Origin: an uncultured Eggerthellaceae bacterium
GTDB taxonomy: Bacteria > Actinomycetota > Coriobacteriia > Coriobacteriales > Eggerthellaceae
Reading direction: 5' to 3'
NCBI GenBank assembly: GCA_947632575.1
Contig: CANRPV010000070.1
Coordinates: forward strand, 1 to 7,325
DNA: 7,325 nt
In this document: positions 1-5,660 of the stretch, one piece after another
Layout: every line of letters starts with the position of its first letter
How positions within the stretch are numbered: the first letter of the stretch is position 1
Position numbers and translations under genes: made by a program
The notes under the pieces: model-generated
The model's database searches: none
Told to the model about the DNA's origin: nothing
What the model saw: the letters and a program-made list of their open reading frames with translations, nothing else

Positions 1-148
1 AAATGGGAAAACCAGCTTCGATCACGTCCACCTTCAGGCGAAGCAACTGTCGTGCGATAACCAGCTTTTCTTCGGTATTCATAGAAGCGCCCGGTGATTG
101 CTCACCGTCGCGGAGTGTCGTGTCAAAGATATTGATTTTGCGCGTCAT
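1..148 (-). CDS. leuA: 2-isopropylmalate synthase, N-terminal fragment (runs off the left edge)
   Basis: LeuA condenses acetyl-CoA with 2-oxoisovalerate to give 2-isopropylmalate, the first committed step of leucine synthesis, in the cytoplasm. Only the first 49 codons are in the window. They include the family signature FDTTLRDGEQSPGASMN at residues 8-24, which carries the Arg and Asp of the metal and substrate site at the start of the HMGL-like TIM barrel, and then VDVIEAGFPI. The start is ATG at 146-148, preceded by an AAAGGA Shine-Dalgarno (complement of 158-163) about 9 bases upstream. The gene lies 135 bases downstream of serA on the same strand. Homocitrate and citramalate synthases share the DTTLRDG core, but the GEQSPGASMN continuation is typical of LeuA. 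The catalytic HxH motif and C-terminal regulatory domain lie outside the window. Confidence 0.93.
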   Translation of the reverse strand, partial: MTRKINIFDTTLRDGEQSPGASMNTEEKLVIARQLLRLKVDVIEAGFPI

Positions 149-231
149 TCCGTTCAATCCTTTCGTAGCTCCGAAGCATTCGAGAGGCGATGACAAAACG
201 CCCTGCTCCGGTACAAAGAAACTCTGACCCT

Positions 232-260
232 ATCCTAGCAGAGCTTAATGCTCAAAAGTC
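232..260 (-). promoter_or_regulatory. Candidate leuA promoter, extended -10, with a dyad in the spacer
   Basis: On the minus strand there is TGCTAGGAT, an extended -10 (TGn plus TAGGAT, the hexamer being the complement of 232-237). A weak -35 GACTTT (complement of 255-260) sits 17 bases upstream. A short dyad, gagc-ttaat-gctc at 241-253, fills the spacer and could be an operator or chance. The predicted start leaves a leader of about 75 bases before leuA. I saw no leucine-rich leader peptide and no T-box-like element in it. The promoter is inferred from consensus match only. Confidence 0.35.
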
Positions 261-283
261 GTGTTTAAAGCGAAACTTGGAAC

Positions 284-1864
284 TTAAATCGTGATATACC
301 AGAGGTTCTTCAAATCCATGGCATTGCGCAAGGCGTCCAAAACCTCCTCGGTCACGTTTCCTTCCACGTTCATATAGTTGAGCATAGTTCCCTTGTTGGG
401 CTCAATACCGCATTGCAAGGTGGTGATATTGATACCCGCCTCGCCCAAGATGGTGCCGGTAAGACCCAAAATACCTGGCCTGTCTTCGTATTCGAATATG
501 ATAGCTTGCGGCGTGGGAACGATATCGATCTTGTAACCCAAAAACGATACGATCCGCGTGGATTGATGGGTGCCGAACAAGGTGGTTCCCAGTTCAACGC
601 CATCGGCTTTCAGGCTGACGGTCGCCGAATACTCTCCCGCATCGGGCTTACGACGAACATCGACATGAATTCCATGGCGAGCAGCCATAACCTCCGCGTT
701 TTCGCGCGTGACCGAAGGCACCGCGTTGGTGCTCAAGATGCCATCCAAAGCCGCAGCCAAAAGCATGGAAAGATCGGGGGCGGAAATCTGACCCGCCAGT
801 TCGATCTGTACGCTTTCGGGAATCTGCCCCAAAATTTGGGCGACCATGCGACCCATGATCTCGCAAGCTGGCACAAAAGGCTCTATGGCATCAAGTACCT
901 CAGGCGGTAGCGTCGAGGCGTTGAGCGCGGTCGGCACGATGGAACCCTCAAGACCCGTCCAGACATATTCGGCGATCTCAGTGCCAGCACGCACCTGAGC
1001 ATCTTTGGTGACCGCCGCGATGTGAGGTGTCAAAATCGCATTGCTGAACTCATGAAGCGGAGAGTCATGGCAGGGCTCTTCCTCATAGCGGTCAAAGCCC
1101 ACGGCGGAAATCTTTCCGGCAGCCATGAAATCTGCGAGCGACTTCATGTCGAAGATATCGCCCCGAGCGGCATTGATGAGAATCACGTTGTCCTTCATGA
1201 GAGCATATTCGTTCGGACCGAAGAGATACTTGGTGGCTGAGGTGTTGGGCAGGTGCACGGTGATCACATCAGCCTCACGCAGCACGTCATCGAAATTCTC
1301 GTAGAGCACCACACCTAAGGATTCTGCCCGCTCAGGAGCGCAATAGGGGTCATAGCCGATCAGGCGCATGCCAAAAGCTCGCGCACGTTCAGCCACCAGA
1401 CCACCGATGCGGCCGAGACCGATGATAGCCAAGGTCTTCTCAAACAGCTCAACGCCGGTCCACTTCGTCCGCTCCCACTCGTGATTGTGCATCGAGGCAT
1501 TGGCCTGGGGAATCTTTCGAGCGCAGGCAAGGATCAGCGCCATGGTCTCTTCAGCAGCGGAAAGGATATTCGACGTCGGCGCGTTGCAGACTAAAACCCC
1601 ATGAGCGGTAGCCGCATCGATATCGATGTTGTCCACCGTCACACCCGCTCGCCCGATGATCACGAGATTCTCGGCAGCATCAAGCACTTCCTCGTCGACT
1701 TTGGTGGCAGACCTGACAATGAGGCCATCGTAGGGTACGATGGCATCCACCAATTCCTGGTGGCTCATCTTCAAACGCACATCCACTTGATAGCCTTTGG
1801 ACACCAAGATATCGATGCCCTCTTGGGCGATACGTTCAGTTATGAGGATTTTCTTCTCTGCCAT
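284..1864 (-). CDS. serA: D-3-phosphoglycerate dehydrogenase, long form with C-terminal ACT domain
   Basis: SerA oxidises 3-phosphoglycerate to 3-phosphohydroxypyruvate with NAD+, the first step of serine synthesis. The protein is 526 residues, normal for the long form. Visible parts are an N-terminal substrate-binding region with GRAGVTVDNID (71-81); a Rossmann fold with GLGRIG (149-154) and Asp172 suited to NAD; catalytic Arg234 in NAARGD; acidic catalytic segment EEEP (261-264); catalytic His281 in TPHIAAVT; an intervening ASB-type domain of about 316-450; and an ACT domain of about 454-526 with DRPGILG and GINI (Asn479), the usual serine-sensing module. Several signature positions differ from the common form (FDRYEEEP for LDVFxxEP; HIAAVT for HxGAST). 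The start is ATG, with an AAGGGA Shine-Dalgarno (complement of 1874-1879) 9 bases upstream. It follows serC, separated by a structured 108-base gap. Feedback by serine through ACT is known for the family and inferred here. Confidence 0.96.
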   Translation of the reverse strand: MAEKKILITERIAQEGIDILVSKGYQVDVRLKMSHQELVDAIVPYDGLIVRSATKVDEEVLDAAENLVIIGRAGVTVDNIDIDAATAHGVLVCNAPTSNILSAAEETMALILACARKIPQANASMHNHEWERTKWTGVELFEKTLAIIGLGRIGGLVAERARAFGMRLIGYDPYCAPERAESLGVVLYENFDDVLREADVITVHLPNTSATKYLFGPNEYALMKDNVILINAARGDIFDMKSLADFMAAGKISAVGFDRYEEEPCHDSPLHEFSNAILTPHIAAVTKDAQVRAGTEIAEYVWTGLEGSIVPTALNASTLPPEVLDAIEPFVPACEIMGRMVAQILGQIPESVQIELAGQISAPDLSMLLAAALDGILSTNAVPSVTRENAEVMAARHGIHVDVRRKPDAGEYSATVSLKADGVELGTTLFGTHQSTRIVSFLGYKIDIVPTPQAIIFEYEDRPGILGLTGTILGEAGINITTLQCGIEPNKGTMLNYMNVEGNVTEEVLDALRNAMDLKNLWYITI

Positions 1865-1879
1865 GTCTGTTGATCCCTT

Positions 1880-1915
1880 CTAGCAAACCGGCAGCATGGA
1901 AATGCTGCCGGTCAT
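1880..1915 (-). CDS. Putative 11-residue leader peptide upstream of serA
   Basis: An ATG at 1913-1915 opens a frame reading MTGSISMLPVC, ending in TAG at 1880-1882. It has a strong, well-spaced Shine-Dalgarno: the minus strand reads GAGGGGGAT directly before the ATG, with GAGG 5 bases away, a better site than that of serA itself. The peptide contains two serines (AGC and TCC) and ends in cysteine. The serA Shine-Dalgarno begins right after the stop, so a terminating ribosome would sit over it. Nearly the whole coding sequence is the perfect hairpin at 1887-1912. No family is recognisable. A short frame with a good ribosome site can occur by chance, so this is a candidate for conservation analysis, not an established gene. 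Confidence 0.3.
   Translation of the reverse strand: MTGSISMLPVC
1887..1912 (-). promoter_or_regulatory. Perfect 11-bp hairpin in the serC-serA gap
   Basis: ACCGGCAGCAT at 1887-1897 pairs without mismatch with ATGCTGCCGGT at 1902-1912 around a 4-base loop (TTCC in the minus-strand transcript). The stem is GC-rich and ends a few bases before the serA Shine-Dalgarno. In the serC-serA direction only three T precede GCTAG, so it is at best a weak intrinsic terminator. It could instead be an attenuator, an RNA-processing or stability element, or a block to ribosomes. The structure is seen directly; the role is inferred. Confidence 0.75.
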
Positions 1916-1944
1916 ATCCCCCTCTAGTTTCCTGCTAAGAGCAA

Positions 1945-1974
1945 AAGATCACAGTGATTGCCACTGCTGATCTT
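1945..1974 (-). terminator. Interrupted hairpin on the serC stop codon, possible weak terminator
   Basis: In the minus-strand transcript AAGATC-AG-CAGTG pairs with CACTG-T-GATCTT around a 5-base loop GCAAT, giving two stems of 5 and 6 bp split by a small internal loop. The stem overlaps the serC stop codon and runs into TTTTGCTCTT, a short imperfect U tract. This could cause partial termination after serC and lower serA and leuA expression, or mark a 3' end processing site. The U tract is poor, so full termination is doubtful. Confidence 0.4.
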
Positions 1975-3055
1975 AGCTATGGTCTTTTTCGAACTCGGCC
2001 ATGTAGGCGACGAGCGCCTCAACACCTTCTTTAGGCATGGCGTTGTAGATGGAGGCCCTCATGCCGCCTACCGAACGATGACCCTTGATGGAAACGATGT
2101 TGTGGGACTTGGCCTCAGCCACAAACAACGCATCCAGATCATCGCTTCCGGTGACGAAAGGAACGTTCATGATCGAGCGGTCTTCCTTGCGAGCAGTACC
2201 CTTGAAGAGTTTGGACTGGTCAAGGAAGTCATAAAGAATTGCCGCCTTCTCCTCGTTGCGCTTCTTCATCGCCTCAAGGCCACCTTGAGCCTTTAACCAC
2301 TTGAACACCAAGCCGCAGATATAGATGCCATAGGCGGGCGGGGTGTTGTGCATGCTCTTGCCCTTTACCTGCGCGGAGTAGCGCATCAAGGTCGGGGTAA
2401 ACGGCAGCGGATCCTCATAGATCAGATCGTCACGCACGATGACGATGGTCACACCGGCAGGACCGATGTTCTTTTGCACGCCACCATACATAACGCCGTA
2501 ATCTTCGATATTCATAGGTTCAGAAAGGAAGCAGGACGACACATCGGCGACCAGCGGCTTGCCCTTGGTATCGGGAAGCTTGTTGTAACGGGTGCCGTAG
2601 ATGGTCTCATTTTGGCAAATGTAGACGTAATCGGCATCGGGAGAAATCTCGATGGCATCGACGTCTGGCACATAGCTGAAGTTTCCATCCTCAGAAGATG
2701 CCAACAGGTGAGCATCTCCGTAGAGCTGAGCCTCTTTGTAGGCTTTCTTTGACCAGGAGCCGGATACGATGTAGTCGGCCACCTTGTTGCGCATCAAATT
2801 CATGGGAATGCCGGCGAACTGAAGCGTGGCGCCACCCTGCAAGAAGAGCACCTGATAGTTTTCAGGAATGGACAAAAGATCCCGTATATCCTGCTCAGCG
2901 GTGGCGATGATCTCTCCGAATTCCTTGGAGCGATGGCTCATCTCCATGACAGACATTCCCGAACCGTTGTAATCGAGCATCTCTGCCGCCGCTTGGCGCA
3001 ATACCTCTTCAGGAAGCATTGCTGGACCTGCTGCGAAGTTGTAAACCCGTGCCAT
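1973..3055 (-). CDS. serC: Phosphoserine aminotransferase
   Basis: SerC transfers the amino group of glutamate to 3-phosphohydroxypyruvate, forming phosphoserine; in many bacteria it also serves pyridoxal phosphate synthesis. It is a cytoplasmic PLP enzyme of fold type I and 360 residues, the usual length. Family motifs appear in order: YNFAAGPAMLP (5-15), GMSVMEMSHRSKEF (33-46) with substrate-binding Arg42, Asp171 in DVSS as the likely partner of the PLP ring nitrogen, the PLP lysine Lys195 in GGVQKNIGPAG, HNTPPAYGIY (236-245), and GGMRASIYNA (330-339) with Arg332. The start is ATG at 3053-3055, with a GAGAGGGA Shine-Dalgarno in a purine-rich leader. It is first in the serC-serA(-leuA) block and divergent from the carbonic anhydrase-like gene. 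No serB is seen in the window, so the final phosphatase must be elsewhere. Confidence 0.97.
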   Translation of the reverse strand: MARVYNFAAGPAMLPEEVLRQAAAEMLDYNGSGMSVMEMSHRSKEFGEIIATAEQDIRDLLSIPENYQVLFLQGGATLQFAGIPMNLMRNKVADYIVSGSWSKKAYKEAQLYGDAHLLASSEDGNFSYVPDVDAIEISPDADYVYICQNETIYGTRYNKLPDTKGKPLVADVSSCFLSEPMNIEDYGVMYGGVQKNIGPAGVTIVIVRDDLIYEDPLPFTPTLMRYSAQVKGKSMHNTPPAYGIYICGLVFKWLKAQGGLEAMKKRNEEKAAILYDFLDQSKLFKGTARKEDRSIMNVPFVTGSDDLDALFVAEAKSHNIVSIKGHRSVGGMRASIYNAMPKEGVEALVAYMAEFEKDHS

Positions 3056-3113
3056 GAGCGTCCCTCTCTTTTTTCTTTCCCCTACTTAAAGCATTTTTAA
3101 CCTAATCGCTACC

Positions 3114-3141
3114 ATTGTATCTTTCATTACCACAAGTCGAA
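3114..3141 (-). promoter_or_regulatory. Candidate serC promoter
   Basis: TACAAT on the minus strand (complement of 3114-3119) matches the -10 consensus at five of six positions. There is no good -35: TTCGAC, 16 bases upstream, matches poorly. The inferred leader is about 50 bases and includes a purine-rich run (complement of about 3061-3083) leading into the serC Shine-Dalgarno. A weak -35 may mean activator dependence, or the call may be wrong. Confidence 0.3.
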
Positions 3142-3170
3142 GAGATTTCAGGTACAAGGCGCAAACTTTC

Positions 3171-3199
3171 TTTCTGATGGACGAGCGTGGCGCTATAAT
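3171..3199 (+). promoter_or_regulatory. Promoter of the gamma carbonic anhydrase-like gene
   Basis: A perfect -10 TATAAT lies at 3194-3199. The -35 candidate TTTCTG at 3171-3176 (17-base spacer) is weak and there is no TGn extension. Transcription would start near 3206, giving a leader of about 27 bases with a GAGG Shine-Dalgarno at 3224-3227, 5 bases before the ATG. The perfect -10 correctly placed before a real gene makes this the best-supported promoter in the window. Confidence 0.55.
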
Positions 3200-3232
3200 T
3201 TCTTCGGTTCCAAAGCAGAAAACGAGGTTTCT

Positions 3233-3769
3233 ATGAGTTCCCACAAGCCCCATCTCGCACCGAGCGTCCGCGTTGCCCCCAATGCTGTGATCTTAGGAGA
3301 TGTGCGTATAGGCGAAGATTCCTGCGTGCTTTTCAATGCCACGATCCGCGGTGATTTTGGTGGCTATGTCCAAATCGGAGCCCGCACCAACATCCAAGAA
3401 CTCGCCTGCGTCCATGTGCCGGTAAATGGCGCCACCGTCATTGGCAACGAGGTCTCCGTGGGACATGGCGCCATTCTCCATGGCTGCACCGTTGGCAACA
3501 ACTGCCTCATCGGCATGGGATCGATCATTTTGGATGGGGCGCGCATCGGAAACCACTGCCTTGTTGGCGCTGGTGCCCTCGTCACCGGTAAGGCCGATAT
3601 TCCCGATGGGATGATGGTGATCGGATCTCCCGCGATAGCTCTGCGCCACCTCACCGAAGAGGAGATTCAGCGGCTTCATAGCAATGCCGATGAATATGTG
3701 ACCGAAGCCAAGGCCATGGTGGCCGACGGCATTCTCAAAGAAGGTCTTGATGATAGTTTCGACGATTAA
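3233..3769 (+). CDS. Gamma-class carbonic anhydrase-like hexapeptide-repeat protein
   Basis: This 178-residue protein belongs to the left-handed beta-helix family that includes archaeal Cam, YrdA and PaaY. True gamma carbonic anhydrases are trimers that interconvert CO2 and bicarbonate with a metal held by three histidines. All three are in place: His61 (CVHV), His78 (VGHGA) and His83 (LHG). The RGD of 39-41 and the Asn53/Gln55 pair, which match Cam active-site residues, are also present. Hexapeptide turns (VILGDV, VSVGHG, CLIGMG, CLVGAG) cover about residues 18-120. The C-terminal helix region (about 140-178) carries TEEEIQRL. It lacks a signal peptide, so it is probably cytoplasmic. It is monocistronic, divergent from serC and convergent with punA. 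Retained metal and catalytic residues suggest activity, but many family members have none shown, so I leave the symbol empty. Confidence 0.9.
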   Translation: MSSHKPHLAPSVRVAPNAVILGDVRIGEDSCVLFNATIRGDFGGYVQIGARTNIQELACVHVPVNGATVIGNEVSVGHGAILHGCTVGNNCLIGMGSIILDGARIGNHCLVGAGALVTGKADIPDGMMVIGSPAIALRHLTEEEIQRLHSNADEYVTEAKAMVADGILKEGLDDSFDD

Positions 3770-3800
3770 CGCAGCTTCAATATGACGCTGCCAGTCGTCT

Positions 3801-3836
3801 CGCTTGTGCCGCCGACGAGGGTCTTTAAGACAAGCG
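3801..3836. terminator. Inverted repeat in the convergent gap between the carbonic anhydrase-like gene and punA
   Basis: CGCTTGT at 3801-3807 pairs with ACAAGCG at 3830-3836, a perfect 7-bp stem with a 22-base loop; gtct-tta-agac at 3821-3831 is a competing small hairpin. The 71-base gap sits between two converging genes, where a bidirectional terminator is expected. Neither strand has a U tract after the stem, so the terminator role is a guess from position. Confidence 0.25.
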
Positions 3837-3840
3837 CAGC

Positions 3841-4680
3841 TTAAATGCTTGCAACAACTCCCTTGATGATGGTGCTGAATTCTGGAAGCTTCTGAGCTGC
3901 CACCTCTACCACTTCCTCGTCGTCGGGATTAGAGGCCTCAATGCCACAGCCCATATTAGTGCAAAGCGACATACCCATCACGCGCATGCCCACCTGACGA
4001 GCGGCGATAACCTCTTCCACCACCGACATGGCCACGGTATCGGCACCCCAATCCCCAAACATACGGATTTCAGCGGCGGTTTCGAAACTCGGCCCCAAAA
4101 CTGCCAGGTAAACGCCTTCATGAGCACGAATGTCATGGCTTTGAGCCACTTGCATCGCACACTTTCTCAAAGCCTCGTCATAAGCGTGGTAGAGCGAAAA
4201 GAATCGGGGACCGATCTCAGTGGCTTCCCGATTGGCTATGGGATTTCGACCGGTGAAATTGATATGGTCGTACATGATGCAGAAATCCCCCACGCGATAA
4301 CTCTGATTGATGGCTCCCGCCGCGTTTGTAGTGATAAGCGTCGTGATGCCTAATTCATGCATGAGCCAAACCGGATAGGCCACTTCCTGAGCGCTATAGC
4401 CTTCATAGCCATGAAGCCGACCTTGCATGGCTAATACGCAATGGCCTTCGATCATGCCACAGACGAATTGACCCACATGGCTATTCGCGGTGCTTTTCCC
4501 CATAAAGGAGATCTGCTCAAAGGGAATTTGAATCGGATCTTTAATCTCGTGCGCGAAATCTCCAAGACCTGATCCCAGTATGATGCCAACGCTCGGCTTG
4601 CGGTTGACTAAAAGAGTCTCCATCTCCTCTTTTGATTGAGCCAGCTTTTCCTTAATGGTCATCGATTCCTTAGTGTTCAT
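3841..4680 (-). CDS. punA: Purine nucleoside phosphorylase (inosine/guanosine type, trimeric family)
   Basis: This enzyme cleaves purine ribonucleosides and deoxyribonucleosides with phosphate to the free base and (deoxy)ribose-1-phosphate, for purine salvage in the cytoplasm. It is 279 residues, normal for the trimeric class. Motifs are phosphate-loop GSGLG (36-40), GRLHGYEG (87-94, His90), TNAAGAIN (118-125), DHINFTGRNP (138-147), LGPSFETAAE (195-204) with base-binding Glu200, MSVVEEV (218-224) and SLCTNMG (238-244) with Asn242. Asn242 rather than Asp favours a 6-oxopurine phosphorylase over methylthioadenosine phosphorylase. MSVVEEV replaces the common MSTVPE. The upstream ATG at 4678-4680 is chosen because AAAGGAG lies 5 bases before it; a second ATG (4660-4662) has no such site. 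It follows prmC by 11 bases, so cotranscription and translational coupling are likely. Confidence 0.94.
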   Translation of the reverse strand: MNTKESMTIKEKLAQSKEEMETLLVNRKPSVGIILGSGLGDFAHEIKDPIQIPFEQISFMGKSTANSHVGQFVCGMIEGHCVLAMQGRLHGYEGYSAQEVAYPVWLMHELGITTLITTNAAGAINQSYRVGDFCIMYDHINFTGRNPIANREATEIGPRFFSLYHAYDEALRKCAMQVAQSHDIRAHEGVYLAVLGPSFETAAEIRMFGDWGADTVAMSVVEEVIAARQVGMRVMGMSLCTNMGCGIEASNPDDEEVVEVAAQKLPEFSTIIKGVVASI

Positions 4681-4685
4681 CGAGG

Positions 4686-4692
4686 CTCCTTT
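4686..4692 (-). promoter_or_regulatory. punA ribosome binding site overlapping the prmC stop codon
   Basis: AAAGGAG (complement of 4686-4692) shares its first base with the last base of the prmC TAA (4692-4694) and is 5 bases from the punA ATG. It decides the punA start and implies that ribosomes finishing prmC can reinitiate at punA. Confidence 0.8.
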
Positions 4693-5576
4693 TATACAGG
4701 TTTTCGCGCGAGAAGAATCCGTGGCTTTCCCGCGAGATCATTCACAAGGTCAAGGATCTGAAAGCCTTGAGAACGCGCGAAATCAGCCGCATCATCAAGG
4801 CTCGTTTCATGAAGTTCTACCGCTAACGATCCCCCGCCTTTAAGAAAATCCCAAGCTTGGGGCAGCAGCTTACGGAAGATATCCAACCCATCTTCGCCCC
4901 CGTCTAAAGCCAACCTTGGCTCAAAGGCGGAAACCTCCTCATCGAGAGTTCCCAGCACCTCGGTCGGAATATAGGGGGGATTGGATACGATGAGATCAAA
5001 ACTTCCCTTCAAATCTGGTTCCAAGGAGTTCAAGAGATCCGAGGCCAGAGCCTGAACGCGCTCCTGCAATCCCAACCGCTCGATGTTCTCTTGGGCAAGC
5101 GATAAAGCCTCAGAAGAGCAATCCAGGGCCATCACCGAGACCTGAGGGCGCTCCCAAGCGATGGAACAGGCGATACAACCGCTTCCCGTACCCACATCGA
5201 GGATCGACGGACTTATGTCTTGGGACGTCTGCTCATCCAACAAGCGCAGTGCCTCCGAGACCAGCACTTCGGTTTCAGGACGAGGAATCAATACTCCCGG
5301 GCGAACGGTAAGAGTGAGATAGCGAAAAGCGGCTTCATTGGTGATGTATTGAAGGGGCTCTCCTCCAGCGCGGCGGCTCACGTATTCGCGAAGCGTCGCT
5401 CGCTCATCGAGGGAAAGTGGCTGCTCGTAATTCGTGTACAGTTCGATGCGGCTTAATCCTGTTGCGGCTCCAAGCAGCCATTCCGCAGACAGACGTCCAT
5501 GAGCGTCTCCCTTGCGCTCAAGATAGCCGCGAGTCCAATCGAGCGCAGCCTGTATGGTCCAAATGTTTTGTGCCAA
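4692..5576 (-). CDS. prmC: Release factor glutamine N5-methyltransferase
   Basis: PrmC uses S-adenosylmethionine to methylate the glutamine of the GGQ motif in RF1 and RF2, which raises peptide-release efficiency. The 294-residue protein has an N-terminal helical substrate-recognition region (about 1-85), IPRPETE (97-103), the SAM-binding motif ILDVGTGSGC (125-134), an acidic residue after the second strand (Asp152), the catalytic NPPY at 199-202 in FDLIVSNPPYIP, and FEPRLALDGGEDGLD (218-232). The start codon is TTG (complement of 5574-5576). An in-frame TGA lies eight codons upstream, with no ATG or GTG between, so TTG is the only usual start that keeps the N-terminal domain. The Shine-Dalgarno is weak (GGA in GGATAGG, 7 bases away). 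It lies 82 bases after prfA, its substrate gene, and just before punA. A weak start suits an enzyme needed in low amounts. Confidence 0.95.
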   Translation of the reverse strand: MAQNIWTIQAALDWTRGYLERKGDAHGRLSAEWLLGAATGLSRIELYTNYEQPLSLDERATLREYVSRRAGGEPLQYITNEAAFRYLTLTVRPGVLIPRPETEVLVSEALRLLDEQTSQDISPSILDVGTGSGCIACSIAWERPQVSVMALDCSSEALSLAQENIERLGLQERVQALASDLLNSLEPDLKGSFDLIVSNPPYIPTEVLGTLDEEVSAFEPRLALDGGEDGLDIFRKLLPQAWDFLKGGGSLAVELHETSLDDAADFARSQGFQILDLVNDLAGKPRILLARKPV

Positions 5577-5600
5577 AAGCCTATCCGCGAAGCGACGTCA

Positions 5601-5660
5601 AAACCGAAGACGAAACCGACGATGAAACCGACAACTTGACCGACAACTTACCCGGTAACT
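5601..5660. repeat. Five degraded 12-bp tandem units between prfA and prmC
   Basis: On the plus strand the units are aaaccgaagacg (5601-5612), aaaccgacgatg (5613-5624), aaaccgacaact (5625-5636), tgaccgacaact (5637-5648) and tacccggtaact (5649-5660). Units 2-4 are closest to each other and the outer ones are more decayed; gaagcgacgtca at 5589-5600 may be a sixth. The last unit enters the prfA stop codon. The period is a multiple of three, so on the minus strand the region reads as four-residue repeats (KLSV, KLSV, SSSV, SSSV) in the prfA frame without a stop. It probably arose by slippage. A role is unknown. Confidence 0.7.

Noticed and set aside
1..148. Homocitrate or citramalate synthase instead of LeuA
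   Set aside because: All share DTTLRDG, but the following GEQSPGASMN and VIEAGFPI fit isopropylmalate synthase best; the fragment is too short for absolute proof.
149..283. T-box, leucine leader peptide or riboswitch before leuA
   Set aside because: The 135-base gap shows no leucine-codon run with a stop, no T-box core and no terminator/antiterminator pair that I can recognise.
413..910. Plus-strand frame of 165 codons inside serA
   Set aside because: Shadow of the serA coding sequence with no recognisable domain; serA is well supported over its full length.
1887..1912. Reading the perfect hairpin as a full intrinsic terminator after serC
   Set aside because: Only three T then GCTAG follow the stem in the direction of transcription, and serA with its ribosome site begins immediately after. 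On the plus strand there is no U tract and no upstream gene in that orientation.
3293..3679. Minus-strand frame of 128 codons opposite the carbonic anhydrase-like gene
   Set aside because: Composition reflects the complement of the hexapeptide-repeat gene, which has its promoter, ribosome site and catalytic residues in place.
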